From Nigrospora sphaerica (Eukaryota; Ascomycota; Sordariomycetes; Amphisphaeriales; Apiosporaceae): 64,000 nucleotides of DNA. Below, one piece after another: positions 48,120 to 60,700 of the stretch (its first letter is position 1; every line of letters begins with the position of its first letter). A program made the translations under genes and the position numbers. The notes under the pieces were generated by a model that was given only the letters and a program-made list of their open reading frames with translations, had not been told where the DNA came from and did not search any database. Location of the stretch: contig JAGVVL010000002.1 in assembly GCA_018287875.1 (NCBI GenBank), positions 5,208,001-5,272,000 on the forward strand, written 5' to 3'.

Positions 48120-48749
48120 CTAATCGTCCTCGATGACGATGCCCCTCGGCTCCTCGACGGCGGCCGGGGGGGCGTCTTGCACTTGGGTGTCCCCCTCGGC
48201 GTCAGCATTTCTGGTGTTGGCGACGACGGGACGGGGCCCCTTGGCGGCGTCGGCGGCATCCTGGCCCTTGGCCGGCTGGGCGGCGGCGGCATTCCCGCCG
48301 CCGGGAGTCTTGGCCTTGGCCTTGCGGGCCTTCATCTTCTCGCGCTTCTCGCGATTCCGGCGCGTCTTCTCCTCGTCGAGGCGGGCGCGCTCGGCGCGGG
48401 TGCGCTCAAACTCGTCGGTGGCGCGCTCGGCGCGGACCTCGTCGTCCATGCGGCGCAGGCGCTCGTACTCGCGCCGGCGGCTAGCCTTGTAGACGTGGAA
48501 CTCGCCCGAGCCGGCGCCGGCTGACGAGCCCTGCACGTTGGTGACAATCTCGGGGGGCGCGGCGACGGCGCGCCGAGCCCCTGCCGCGCCCTCGGGCGGC
48601 GGCAGCCGGATCGTCTGGTCCGGCCGCGCGAAGAGCGCCTCCACCGTCGCCGCCTGCGCCGACACGGGCGTCAGCGCCCGCTTCTTCGTCGGCCGCCGCG
48701 ACCTCGGGTCCGCCGACGTCGGCACGGATTCGGGGCCCTCGCCGGACAT
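48120..48749 (-). CDS. PRKRIP1: PRKRIP1-like spliceosomal protein (DUF1168 family)
   Basis: A single exon encodes 209 residues. The family signature VQGSSAGAGSGEFHVY spans about residues 72-87 and is followed by SRRREYERLRRMDDEV and a long charged helix with RRNREKREKMKARKAK (basic, probably nuclear). Human PRKRIP1 binds the catalytic spliceosome at the second step and also binds double-stranded RNA and the kinase PKR; ascomycetes have no PKR, so the splicing role is the relevant one (inference). The tail is low in complexity and acidic (ending GIVIEDD). The start ATG has context gaccATG-like and a T17 run lies about 80 bp upstream in the promoter. Confidence 0.9.
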   Translation of the reverse strand: MSGEGPESVPTSADPRSRRPTKKRALTPVSAQAATVEALFARPDQTIRLPPPEGAAGARRAVAAPPEIVTNVQGSSAGAGSGEFHVYKASRRREYERLRRMDDEVRAERATDEFERTRAERARLDEEKTRRNREKREKMKARKAKAKTPGGGNAAAAQPAKGQDAADAAKGPRPVVANTRNADAEGDTQVQDAPPAAVEEPRGIVIEDD

Positions 48750-50368
48750 GGTCGTTCGGGTGGGGTATATGTGTGTGCGTGTACGTGTATCTCGCGCGAA
48801 CTTCCGACGTCTGATGGCGGGCCAAGGGTTCTTTTTTTTTTTTTTTTTGGTTCAAACCCTGCGAGGCGCGTCGGTGGTTGTTGGGTCCCCCGGGAAAGCT
48901 GGGACTTTGCTTCGTGCGCGATTCCCCGAGGGGAAGGAAGAGGGGGAGCCGGTGACAGGGGACGGGGATCCGACGCGGGAGGGGAAGTGAAGTCGTAGTC
49001 GATAGTATGTGATAAGGGTGCAGAGGGCGGATGGGCAGACGTCCATGGATGGACGGATGGACGCTGGTGATGATGGTTGGACCCACTCGGAGCTAAACAG
49101 GCGCAGGTGGCAGGGGAGGCACAGGGCGGGATGGGTGTGAACCACTTCCGTTCCTGAATGTACAGTTTAGTACTAACTGAAGTACGGAGCACAACTACGA
49201 ACGAGAGCGAGGTGAAATTCCCGGCCTTTGCGCCGATGATGGAGGATATTTCTGGGGTTCGGCCTGCACAGGTTACCAGTACACAGTTTAGCATCCATGC
49301 TTGATGCATTGACGTGGGCCATACATAGCCTGCTTGTCTGTTTCCGTTCTTCGCGTACCCCGTCTTCCCCCCAGCGCCACCGACGAGGCCCAAGCTAAAT
49401 ACGTGACATAGGTCGTAGGTATACAATGAGGTGCATCGTCTTGTTCTGACAGGAAGCGGGCAGGGGGTTCGGGAGTGGGCGCTACCGGCTGCACGGGTTT
49501 ACAGCGCCCATGCGCTTCGCATGTTTGTTCACCCGCGTCTTATAGTCGCCGTGCAGATCAACTGCCGCCAAGCCAGTGACGGCGCGTCTCATGCCATCCA
49601 TCCAGACTCTCTACTACGCAGTACGGTGCGTACACATCTACCTCGACTCGCCACCTCCCGCACCGGAGGCCACTCACGAGACTCGGAGGCCTCATGGCCA
49701 TCCTGTGCCCATGCCAGCCCGATGCATTCGTTCGTTCATCCATACATATGTACGTACACACATACGTATAAATACAGACATACGAGGGTGCATCCCATGT
49801 ATACATGGAACCCGTGGACCATCCGGGACAGGGGGTGGTTCAAAATGGAGGGGCACGGCGCCGCGGGGACCTGTCGATATGAAACCCTGAGCGTTTGTCC
49901 AATGGGCGATTCCCCATTTTCTCGTCACAGCGATACACTGTTGGTGACTGTGCATACGACTCCCTCTTTCTTCTGCGGCTTAGCCTACCGTTTCCCCTTG
50001 GCTCAGTCCTGGGCCAAGCAAACATCCAACCAAATATAGACCGAAGTAGTATCGATAGGTTACTTTATCGAAGGGAGCTCTAGTTGCGGTTGCCAAGGGT
50101 TCGACCAGAACGTTGCAGTGAAATAAACAGTATTTCTCAGCTCTCAGCACCCCTCCTACTTACTTGCCTGCTACATCCTATCCCACATCCCATCCCCCAA
50201 CCCACCGCTCACGCTCGCGTCCCGTACCTTGCGAGACGTCAAGCTTGTGCCCTCTGCATCGCCGCTGCGAGGCATCCAGGGCTCTTCGTTCCTCTCGTCC
50301 GTCCCCTCGGACTTGTCCCGTGTCGCCGTCGTCGGCCTCGCCGCGCAGGAAACCTCGTGCCGTAGGGC
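48750..50368. other. Divergent promoter region between PRKRIP1-like and DET1-like genes
   Basis: About 1.6 kb without a supported gene. It has a T17 run at 48832-48848 and short CATACA/TACGTA stretches near 49738-49790. Confidence 0.55.
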
Positions 50369-50375
50369 TATATAA
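50369..50375 (+). promoter_or_regulatory. TATA box of the DET1-like gene
   Basis: TATATAA lies 113 bp before the ATG at 50488, predicting transcription starting near 50400. No ATG occurs between about 50400 and the start codon. Confidence 0.6.
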
Positions 50376-50487
50376 CCGACGCCCCGTCCTCGTCTCGACC
50401 GGAGAGCCGTCTCGTGCAGGCCCAGGCCCACGTCCCATCTACCGGTGCATCATCTGTCCCTGGTAGACTCCAAAGTGCTATTTCGCC

Positions 50488-52097
50488 ATGGGCAAACCAC
50501 GGTTGATCATCCTGATTCGCCACGCCCAGTCCGAGGGCAACAGTAAGTACCGGCAAGAGGCGAGAACGTGCTTCCGTCCCAAGGCTGACTCGGGGCCCTT
50601 CCTCCCTATGCAGAGAACCGCGAGATCCACCAGACCATCCCCGACCACCGCGTTAAGCTCACGCCTGACGGCTGGGCGCAGGCCCACGATGCCGGCCGCC
50701 GTCTGCGCTCGCTCCTGCGCGCCGACGATACCATCCACTTCTTCACGTCGCCGTACCGACGCACGCGCGAGACGACCGAGGGTATACTGTCGACGCTGAC
50801 GGCCGACGACCCGGACCCGTCGCCGTTCAAGCGGTCCGCCATCACGGTGCACGAGGAGCCCCGCCTACGCGAACAGGACTTTGGCAACTTCCAGCCCTGC
50901 AGCGCCGAGATGGAGCGCATGTGGCAGGAGCGGGCCGACTACGGCCACTTCTTCTACCGCATCCCCGACGGCGAGAGCGCCGCTGACGCCTACGACCGCG
51001 TTTCGGGCTTCAACGAGTCACTATGGCGCCAGTTCGGCGAGGACGACTTTGCGAGCGTGTGCGTGCTGGTCACGCACGGCCTCATGAGCCGCGTCTTCCT
51101 CATGAAGTGGTACCACTTCAGCGTCGAGTACTTTGAGGACCTGCGCAACGTCAACCACTGCGAGTTCCTCATCATGAAGAAGCAGGAGGACAGCGGCAAG
51201 TACATTCTCCAGAACAAGTTGCGCACCTGGTCCGAGCTGCGCCGCGAGCGGGCGGCCCTGAAGGCCAAGGAGGCGGCCGAGACCAAGAAGGAGGACGGCC
51301 CTCTGCCCGCCCCCGACGGCCTCAAGGCCCTCGAGCGCCAGAACTCGGCCCCGGTCCCGCAGGTCCGCAAATGGGGCGGCTGCCCCGGCGGCTGCAACCA
51401 CGGCAAGCACTTCCAGATCCGCCGGGACCTCGCCGAGCTGCGGCTGGTGGACGAGAAGAGCGCCGCCGCCAAGGCTAGTGTCACGACGCACAGCATGAGC
51501 GGTGCCAACGGCGCGAACAGCCCCGGCGGCCACCTCGGCACCCTGGCCAGCCGGCGTACCAACTCGATCAAACGGCCTAATAATTCCGACGACGACTCGG
51601 ATGACCCGAGGGGCCACGTGGCGCCGCAGATTGACGTGACCAAGGCTCGCGAAGAGGTGGTTTCCTCGCCGGATGGCACGCCTTCTTTCATAACGGTCGA
51701 GGACCGCCTGCGGAGCGCTCTCAAGTCGCCGTCCAACAAGCCGTCGCACTTCCTGCGCCTGGGGCGCGACTTTGGCGGCACCCGGTCCGGGGGCAACAGT
51801 GACACCGAGATAAGCGAGGACGACGCGCGGCGGCGACTGGCCAGCAAGGCGGCGCTGGTCGCTAACGGCGTGAACAGCCATGCCAAGGGCGAAAAGGGCG
51901 ATAAAGGGGAAAAGGGGGCCGGTGCCAAGCACGGCGCCGCGGGGGCCAAGGGCCACCACGGCAATGTGAGCAGGCTGGGCGACGCGCCCGCCTGCTCGGA
52001 GAACAACAGCGAGGACGGCGGCGACGAGCGGGAAAAGGACGACGACCTGGCCAAGGCGGAGGAGGAAGACCGAAGCTACAGGGGCAGCGTGCTCTGA
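50488..52097 (+). CDS. DET1: DET1-like histidine phosphatase (phosphoglycerate mutase superfamily)
   Basis: Exons are 50488-50542 and 50614-52097, giving 512 residues; the intron is 71 bp and falls just after the catalytic motif. The RHG motif is RHAQSEGNKN with His12 as the phospho-acceptor, and the second histidine is in LVTHGLMSRV (His173). EEPRLREQDFGNF and YGHFFYRIPDGESAADAYDRV match yeast Det1, an acid phosphatase linked to sterol movement between membranes. Residues about 1-230 hold the whole catalytic domain. The remaining 280 residues are an extension absent from yeast Det1, Ser/Asp/Lys-rich and probably disordered, with one ordered-looking island (WGGCPGGCNHGKHFQIRRDL, about residues 270-290). 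The role here is inferred from the catalytic domain; the enzyme's substrate is unknown. Confidence 0.9.
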
Positions 52098-53523
52098 TGG
52101 CCTGCTTCCTGTAGCGTTTGTGTTGCCAGACTGGGAACGTAAGAATTCCCATGGTAGCGCCCTCCCCACATCCGTATGACCGTATGCATAGAAAGCGCTT
52201 TAGCCGTGATAGTCGTATATACCCAAAGCGAAATGCTTCTGTTGAACCGTCCCCAAGCCGTCTGGTTGCCCTGGCGGCCATACGGTACTTGATGCTGTGC
52301 TGTCGGCCCGTGACGGCGGGTGCTTGTCGACCGTGATGGTACAAAGAAGCTACGTTATGCATCGGCGACGAGTACGGAACATGACATGGGGGGTTGTCAG
52401 TATTCATAGATGACGACTCGGACCGAATGAAGCCCTCGTTTTCCAGTCCTCCGGGACTTTCCCCTCCTCTCCCACCCGGGCTGTGACGTTTCGAACGCCA
52501 CGATCCAGGGAAGTGGTCCAGGACGAGAAAGAGGGCCAGGTCCCGGTCCAGCATGTTCACGCCAGGCTACGGTGCCTCAAGGTGTCTAGGCCCGCCCCTC
52601 CCCTTGGGATTCTGGAGATGGACCGTCTAAGCCGCGATCCGCCGATACCGCAGTCAAGTTTGGGCGCAATATGGTGTGTAGCCATCTAAATTCAAGGTGG
52701 CCAGGAAACGAGAACATCGGTCGAGGCCTAAATGATCCCAGTGTAACATATATAGCAGGCGGGGCGAACCCTGAGGGGGCCGGCCAGGCAGCAAGCAGTG
52801 TACCTATCGAGACATCGATTCTAGCAGCAAACACCTCCTATTCAGCCACACTGCCTGCCCTTTGGGGGAGACGGCAACAAAGCCATGGTATATAGCTGGG
52901 AGGGGCAGAGGAAAGGCATTGTATATCTTGTGAGATTACAATCCCAGAACCCGGATTGAATGACCTGCCTGCTTTTGCCCGTTTGTCTATTGTTCGCCCC
53001 CCCCGGCCGGTTGTTCCTCCCCCTCCCCATCTCTGGCGAATGAACATTTATCTCTGCCTGAGGTCCATCACACACGAAGCCCTTCTTCGACCATGGAACT
53101 GCTTCATTTTACCCCTCCCTACAGAAGATTCCCATCGCACTTTGTTCCATATTCGTCGGGCCCCGGGGCCACACGTGTACATGGACCTCGTCCCATCTCG
53201 GGGCCGCGCGCATCGAGAAGAAGCACCCGCTCCTCCCGGGTCCTTACGCCAACCAACCCGGCCTCCGCGACGGCGCAGCGATTTCTCGTCTCGCGCCAGA
53301 AACCCCCAAGCCTTTTCGTTCAGCACCCTTTGACTCTTCTTCCCCTCCCCTCCTGTCGTTTCCCTCCGAAATTTTCCCTCCTCGACGCCGTGCCGTCGTG
53401 TCTCTCGTTCGCAGACGAGATCCCTCCCATCCCGCCCGCCTTCCTTTCTCCTTTCCACGAAGCACCCTGTCCCCTTCCTCCCTCTTCCGCTTGGCCACAG
53501 TCGAAAATAAAATCATCAGCGCA
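52098..53523. other. Intergenic region downstream of the DET1-like gene
   Basis: No supported gene is seen. The last 200 bp (about 53330-53500) are strongly pyrimidine-rich, like the 5' leaders of other genes here, and lead to the ATG of the possible broken gene at 53524. An open frame from 53093 covers the leader but looks non-coding. Confidence 0.5.
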
Positions 53524-53812
53524 ATGAATACCAAAAGCATTGCGGACCCTCCGGATCCGGGACCCCAGCTTCTCGCCCCTCGGGCGTCCCCCCCCCAAGA
53601 CGACGCTGCTGTACCACCGCTTCGTCTGCCGCGGCGGCGCCTACGGCATCGAACGCCTGCCGCCCGAGGACGGGACCGCCATCCGCGGCACCGAGGCCCT
53701 GTTCGCCTTCCGCCGCCTTCGGTCCGACGCAGGCGATTTGGGCTGGCGGGACGGGGCGACAGCAGGCGGCCATGCGCCGAAACAAACGACGCGAAAGATG
53801 GGGAGAAAATAA
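53524..53812 (+). pseudogene. Possible small gene with a frame break at a C9 run
   Basis: An ATG at 53524 follows a CT-rich leader and opens about 22 codons. From the C9 run (53588-53596) the frame with coding-like composition is a different one: it reads KTTLLYHRFVCRGGAYGIER onward with almost every codon ending in G or C, to a TAA at 53810-53812. One C fewer would join the two. The downstream DNA is AT-rich like a 3' end. No family is recognised. The alternatives are an assembly length error in the homopolymer, a true frameshifted pseudogene, or chance. Confidence 0.3.
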
Positions 53813-54747
53813 TGAATTCATGAATGAAAGAATGAGGAAGAGAAGGAACGAGGATTTATTATTATATTATGATTTCTGAAATGAATGGCCGCCACGTGCG
53901 GACGGCGGGCACGCTGGCGTTGGCAGCGGCGAGCTCGGATATCGGTATGCGTTCGCCAAAGACGGGGTCCCGGTGGCTCAGACATTAGAAGTACAGGGGG
54001 TTCCTTCCCACGGCACAAGGTCTCGACTTGAACGGAACGACTGCCCATCGACGGCGGCGAGTTTTGCCTGCAAAGCTGGAGAGGCCGTCACCACCGAAGC
54101 GACGAGCCGCTGGAAGGAGGACAAGTGGATATCTTTCGTAAAGGTGTGGATTCGCAACGGTGAATCCCCTGAAAAACAAATGCGCAAAGCCCATCACGAC
54201 GGGGCCAGAGGCCGCAGCCACCAACCATAAACAAATCCGCAAAACAGGAACACACGCATACACAAACCCCGACTCCTGATCCTGATGGGCAGCTCGTGAC
54301 CCAGCCGAGTAGGCAGCCCACAGCGAACCCTGCCTCCCGAAATGCAATACCCCGGATGCCACGCGGCCTTGGCCCAGAAAAGTCGGCCGGCCGTGCTCCC
54401 GACACGCATACTTGCGTCCAGTGCCCTACTGGCCGCACCCCGACCCCCCCACTGGACGTATCCGGACATGCCTGTTCCGACCCTCCCCCCAACCCCCTTT
54501 GGGCGGCGCGGGAAGCCACGCTGATGATGCACACACGCGCCTTTCTATAATAAGAACCATTCCCGATCCGAGACACCTTTCCGTTCGGTCCCTGTGGGGA
54601 CCTATGCTACGCATAAGACAGATGCGTGCTCTCTTTCAGCCCGCAACAAACGCCGTGAAGATGCAGCAAGTGGCCATGTGTGGTTTGCTTTGGAACGAGG
54701 CGCGGGTTGTTGCCAAACAAACAAGAACCGAGGGAGAAAATAAAGAA
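53813..54747. other. Intergenic, 3' side of the hybrid histidine kinase gene
   Basis: Starts with an AT-rich patch (53815-53880) and then ordinary DNA without a supported ORF. It includes the 3' UTR of the kinase gene on the minus strand. Confidence 0.55.
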
Positions 54748-57700
54748 TCAGAAGAACTTCGACATTGCTGTGCTCAGGTCGATGAAGTCGACAGGCTTGG
54801 TCACGTAATCGCTGAAGCCGGCCTCGACGCACTTTTCGTGTACGTCCGACATCACGTTGGCCGACAGGGCGATGATGGGGAGACGCTGATAGTTGCCCTC
54901 CCGCTCCCATTGCCGGATTTCCCGGCAGGCCTGGTAACCGTCCTTCCGGGGCATATGAAGATCGCACTGGCCCCGCGTTAGCATCACGCCGGGCTCAACC
55001 ACCCGGGCGGGCGAAGACGGGACGGGGGGCTGCACTTACGAGTATCAGGGAGTAGAAGCCAGCCGGCTTGGAGAATACGGCTTCGGTACACTCCACGCCG
55101 TCGGCCGCTATCTCGGCCACGATGCCAACCTTCTTCAAGTACCGAATCAGGACCTTCTGGTTGACGGGGTTGTCCTCGACGAGCAGCACCTTGTAGCCCT
55201 TGTTGCCAATGCGTTTTTCCACGTTGAGGTAGTTCTGCTTCTGCGTTTCCACCATTTGCGCAGCCGTCGAGCGGTTCCGGTCGATACTCAGGTCGCGTAG
55301 CTTAGCGGGGTCGAACACGGCGGCGAACCGTGACGGCTTGACCGGCTTGTACACGAAAGACACCTTGTGCTCTTCCAGCAGCTTCTGGTGGCCGTTGTCC
55401 GACGCCAGCTTCACCACCGCCTGTCGCTGGACCGAATCGGACAGAACGAGAATCGACGATGTCCCGCCCGACGCCGAGACGATGTCGTCAATGACACCCA
55501 TGATGGCCTCGGGCGAGCCTAGGTTGAGGACAATGTGGGTGAAGGTGACGGCGTCCTCCCCGCGAATCAGCTTCTGCGCCTCCTCCACCGTGGCCATGGC
55601 CGTGATCTGGTGCGGTACGTCCTTGGGCAACGTCATCTCGATATGCTTGGTCGTGGCTTCGCGGCTGTAGGTCTGCGGGCAGATGATCAAGATGGAATAC
55701 ATGGGCGGCCGGAACCGGTCGAGCGAGTTCGCAAACTTGGTCACGTCAGGCGTCGGCAAGTCGCCTCGGGGTGAAAGCCTGCCCGAAGGCATCTCCAGTT
55801 TCATCTGCGACAGGTCCTGGCCGCTGGCCTTGGCAGCCTCGCTGAAGTGGACCAAGCCCACATTTACCGACGACACCGACGACCGACCGGTTGCTTGCGA
55901 GTGCGCCGACTTGACAGAAGGGTCAGAACTAGCAGACGAGGCAGGGGTTGGGGACCTAACAGCAATATCCGAGCCGGGGCTCGCAGTTGCGTGCGAGCCT
56001 GTCGTCGCCGCCCTCTGCAGTAGCAGTGGCCGTACGGTCTTCGCCGAGCCCTCTTCGGACGGCGTCTGCGCGGGCCTGAACGGCGGCGTCACGGCGGCGT
56101 CCGGGTGGTCTTCATCCGTCGGGAGGCCAAACCGTGCCGAAAAGGTAAAGGTAGAGCCCTTGCCAGGGACGGCAGAGCCCTCCATCTTGCCACCGTGGAG
56201 TTCGACGAGTTGCCGCGAGATGACCAGCCCGAGGCCGCTGCCACCGTGTTGGCGCGTGCTGCTTCCGTCAATTTGGCTGAAGGGCTTGAAAATGAGCTCC
56301 GCCTCCTCCTTGGAGAAGCCGCGGCCCGTGTCGATGATGGAAAACTCGAGCATGATCTCGTTCGGTCCGAGTCCCTTGTCCCCGGCGGCGATCACCTTGC
56401 ACCGACTGAAGACTTCGCCCTGGGTGGTAAACTTGATAGCATTTCCGATCACGTTCAAGAGGACTTGACGAACCCGGACTTTGTCGCCCTTGACCCATGA
56501 CGGCACGTCTTCTTCCACCACGTAGTTGAGTTCGAGCCTCTTCGCAATGGCCATGGTGGACACGAGTTCGTTGACGTCCTCTATGAGCGACCGTGTGTGG
56601 AACCACTCGAAGCTGAGCTTCATCATGCCTGCGTCCACCTTGGACAAGTCCAGGATGTCGTTGATAATCATCAGGAGGCTGTTGGCACTGGTCTGGATCG
56701 TGTTGGTGTAATCCCTCTGCTCCTCGTTGAGCACCGTATCTTGGAGGAAGCTGACCATGCCCGAAATGCCAATTAGAGGCGTGCGGATCTCGTGAGACAT
56801 GTTGCTCAGGAACCGGCTCTTCGACTCCATGGCTTCTTTCAGCTTCGCTTCCAGCAGTTTGTGGTCGTTGATATCTGTCGCCGAACCAAAGTACGAGCTC
56901 TCCCCAGTGCCGAAATCTATCGTGTCGATTTCCACGCACCGTATCAGATGCCAGCGGTACTCGCCAGTTTTAGTCCGTAGGCGCAACTCGGTCGTGTACG
57001 AAAGCCGACCAGTGCTGTCTTTCGCCACCTTGATAATGCCTTGCTTGGCCAGCTCGCCCAACTCGCCCATGGGCAAGTCCAACGATGCGCTGCTGTTGCT
57101 GCTGGCGTTGCGGGACAGGGCTGGGGTTCCCGCGCCGGCCCGCGTAGACGTGGCTGATGTCGGTTTCGCACTCGAGGTTTCGGTTGATTTCTGCGCGAGG
57201 TCGGTCGGAATCCTGCACCGCGCCAGGTCATCGGGGTGGACATAATCCATAAAGCCCACGCCCATCGCATCTTCGAAGCTCTGCCCTGTGTAGGAGAGCC
57301 ACTGCTGGTTGGCGAAGGTAATGCCGTCTTCCTCGGTGGCGGTGAAGATGATCTGTGGGATCAGATTTGCCAAAAGGCGATGCTTAGCGTCGGAGGCTTC
57401 GACTTCCTCCTGGCGAGCAGCCCTGAGCTCAGCGACTTTCTGGTCGTGAATGTCCATGTAGGAGCCAATAAACTGGATAATCACGCCACGCCTGTCCTTT
57501 GACGCCGTGGCACGAGCCTGGTGCCATCGGTACACACCGTCGAACCGCCGGATGCGGACTGTGTCGGCAAATGGCTCGCCCGTTCGAATCGAATGCGTCC
57601 AGTTTTGCAGGTAAAGATCGCGGTCCTCGGGGTGGAGGCTTCCCCAAGGGTCCATGACGAGATCGGCGATGGTCTGGCCCCTATACGTCAGGTACTTGCT

Positions 57701-60700
57701 GTTCACCCACATGATCTCGCCATTGTCCGGCATGGCAACAAACACATGGGCAGGCAGGGAATCAAGCATAAGTCCCTTCAACCGATCTGACGGCGGCAAC
57801 ATGCTGACTTGGGTAGTTGTGAGGGACCCGGAACGATTCTGTCCAGGTGTGCTGACTGTTGGCTTGGTGTGCAGCGTTGTCCCCGACGGCAGGGACTGGA
57901 AGGTTGACGAGAACTCGGCACCATATGAGTGGAGTTTGGTGTGCTTGTGGTTGGCAGTATCAGGAAGCGGGCTGTGGGCGCCGGCTTTCTTCGCACGACC
58001 TTCGACACTGCCATACGCATAGTCATCGTGGCGGTTGCCTTGTCCTCCAGCGTCCCTGGCTCCTGCCAGCTTCCCGGCTGCCACGGCGGATTCAGGGTCG
58101 CCCGAGGTTTGAGGCCGGCTGTTGGGAGTTGACAGGTCAGCAGCTTCGCTCTCGGTGGCGGATGGCGTGTCGGGGTGTAGGCTCCTCCAACTGCTCGATC
58201 GGGCACTGAGCCTGGCTACGGACACGGGCTGTTCCTTAGAGCTCCTGCTCGAGCGGGCCCCGGACACGTGCGTTACTACATCTTCGGCACTCGCCGACTT
58301 GGGCGCGGCGGCGAAATAGCCATCGCCGCCAGGCTGGGCAGGGCTCGAGCCCGTGGCTCTCCTTTCCACCACGAGGCCGAATGACGTCGGATCCCAGTTA
58401 GGGGTGCCCCCTGGCGATCCTGCAGCACTACGCGAAGGGCCCGAGTAGTCGCTTGGGCTCGTGAGGCTCCCGGTCACGGATTGATGGGCCGGGTCCTCCG
58501 CACGCGGCCAGTTGAGGTGAGCATACATAACAGGATCGATGATCGGCCGGCCATCGGGACCCAGCGCACCAAACCCCGAGGTAGACGGCCTCTTCCGATG
58601 CAGGCCCGCGAGCTCGGTCTCCAAATTGGTGTAGTGGCGGCTGAGAGCAAAGGATGTCGCCAAGTGGGGAGCGAGATGCTCCAAGGAATGGCGCAGGTTG
58701 GACGGATACGGGATGACGGGGCTCAGGATGGACAAAATCGCGATCGGACTTTGTTGGGTTTTCCTGGACGAGTCGGAAGACGAGGGCCGGTCTGGGGCGC
58801 CCGCCTCGTCGGCCGGCCGGCCCCGCTGTCCGCTCTTCTGCTCGAGGGCAGCCGGGTCCAGTTTGAACGTCTGCGTGGGCTTGGACAGCAGGATGTGCTT
58901 GAGGGGAATATGCAGCACGGTCCAGGAGTTGTCGACCCCGATGGTCTCGGGGGCCTGGATGTTGGTATAATCGTGGGGGCTGGGTCCGGGGTTGAAGGAT
59001 TCCTCGTCCACCATGGCATCCGTGAAGAAGGGGTTTTCGGAGGGGTCGGCACGGACGGCAGGAGATGGTGCCGGAGACTGCGACCAGGGGGACGGCGGAG
59101 CTTGTTCGTATTCTTCGTATTTCGGGGTGGGGGGGCGTGGCTCGTCATCGTTGAGCACAGACAGGAGGTTGGATATCTTGGATTTGTCGCGCGATAGGGA
59201 CTTCGCCCCTCGCACGTGCGACTTTGGCGCGGCGGCGTTGCCCAGGAGCGAGGACAATTTCGAAACCGATTCGTTCTTAGTGAGCTTCTTCGGCTTCTTC
59301 TTGGCCTCGTCGTTGGGTTTTTCAGCCGCGGCATCAAGATACGGATAGCTACGAGTCAACGCAATGACCTTGCCTCGCTCAATGACTCTCTGCACGCCGT
59401 TGTGGTCGATGAGCGGGTCGGCTTCCATATCCAGTCCCTGGAGGACGGGTAGTACTCGGCCCTTCACCTCAGGCTGGGTTACAATGGGCGCCTCCCACGC
59501 CGGGAGAGGCTGCTGCTCTTCGACGGCATCATGCTCCTCCAAAGCCTCCTTATTCAGGCTCTGCTGGGGTGGGGCTGAGGTACCACAAGTCCTTTCGGTC
59601 GTGGGGTAGTAGCTTTTGCTCCGAGGTATCGGTGTGGGCCGAGGGGGTGCTGTGGCGGTGCCGCCAGGGGACTGGCTCCGGTGCGGTTCTCGGTTGTCCT
59701 CGTACGAGGTGTAGGAGTGTCGACTTAACAGGCCTGGCCTGGCTGACCGCTCTAGCTTCTGTGCCAACTCGACGTTCGAGGCCAGCTCGGAAAGATCCCC
59801 CACGCTGCTGGGGAGCACGCTACTCGTCCTGCCTAGGTAGCCCATGCTATACGCGTCGCCCTCCAGGTTGTTGTACGTCGCCTTTTGTCCCCAGGGCACA
59901 TTCTCCAGGTCGGTGGAATCGGCGGGGATGGACAGCGTCATGCGCTCGGCCTTGTAGTACTGCTTCATAATCTGAACGACGGCGCTCCACCACGGATCCA
60001 GGCCGGGCTCGGCGGTGAGCATCAGCGTCAGGTCGTACAGGTTGGGCGTAGGAAAGTCGAAATTATCGGGCATTATAGGCGCGGCACCCTGCGGTAGGAA
60101 CGTCATGGTGGACGCCGGCGTGGACGGATCCGAGCGGATTTGGTCGTGCATGACCAGGTTGTCAAACTGGCCGCCGGTCGAGTTGAGCAAGGCCCCTTGC
60201 GACTGGTTGCTGAAGGCCCTCTGCAGCGCCGAGTGGGCGTACCCTGGCGTCGTCATCCGAGGAAACGGGTAAGAGGGCGTCCGGGCAGCCAGGCCGGGGG
60301 TGAAGGCCGGGGTGGTGGCGCCCCGTACGGTCCTGTTGGACTCGGTGGACGCTGTGGGCAAGTCCGAGCTCGAGGTGGAACCGGGCGTAGACAGTGACAG
60401 CTCCTCGCGTATGGGCGACGGGCGCTTCTTCTCGGCGTTCGCAATATGCGGGCTGCGGGCAACGAGGTCACGACGCTCGAGGTCCCGGGCCAGTCGCTCC
60501 CGGTATTGCTTTATAATGGCCTGGGAGTCGATAACTTCGGGCGAGCCCTGGGCGATGCTGACTTCTTTCACCCTCTTCTTCTTCGCTCCGGCCGACGGAG
60601 AGGCGGCAGGATCGGCCGTGTCAACCTCGATAGCCGGGGGGGTGCCGAGACGCGGAGCCGGACCGCTGTCGTCGCCCCGCGCGTCCTCCAACGCGCCGCC

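Noticed and set aside
51021..52169. Long minus-strand frames over the DET1-like gene (about 350-380 codons)
   Set aside because: Low-complexity antisense shadows of a biased coding exon.
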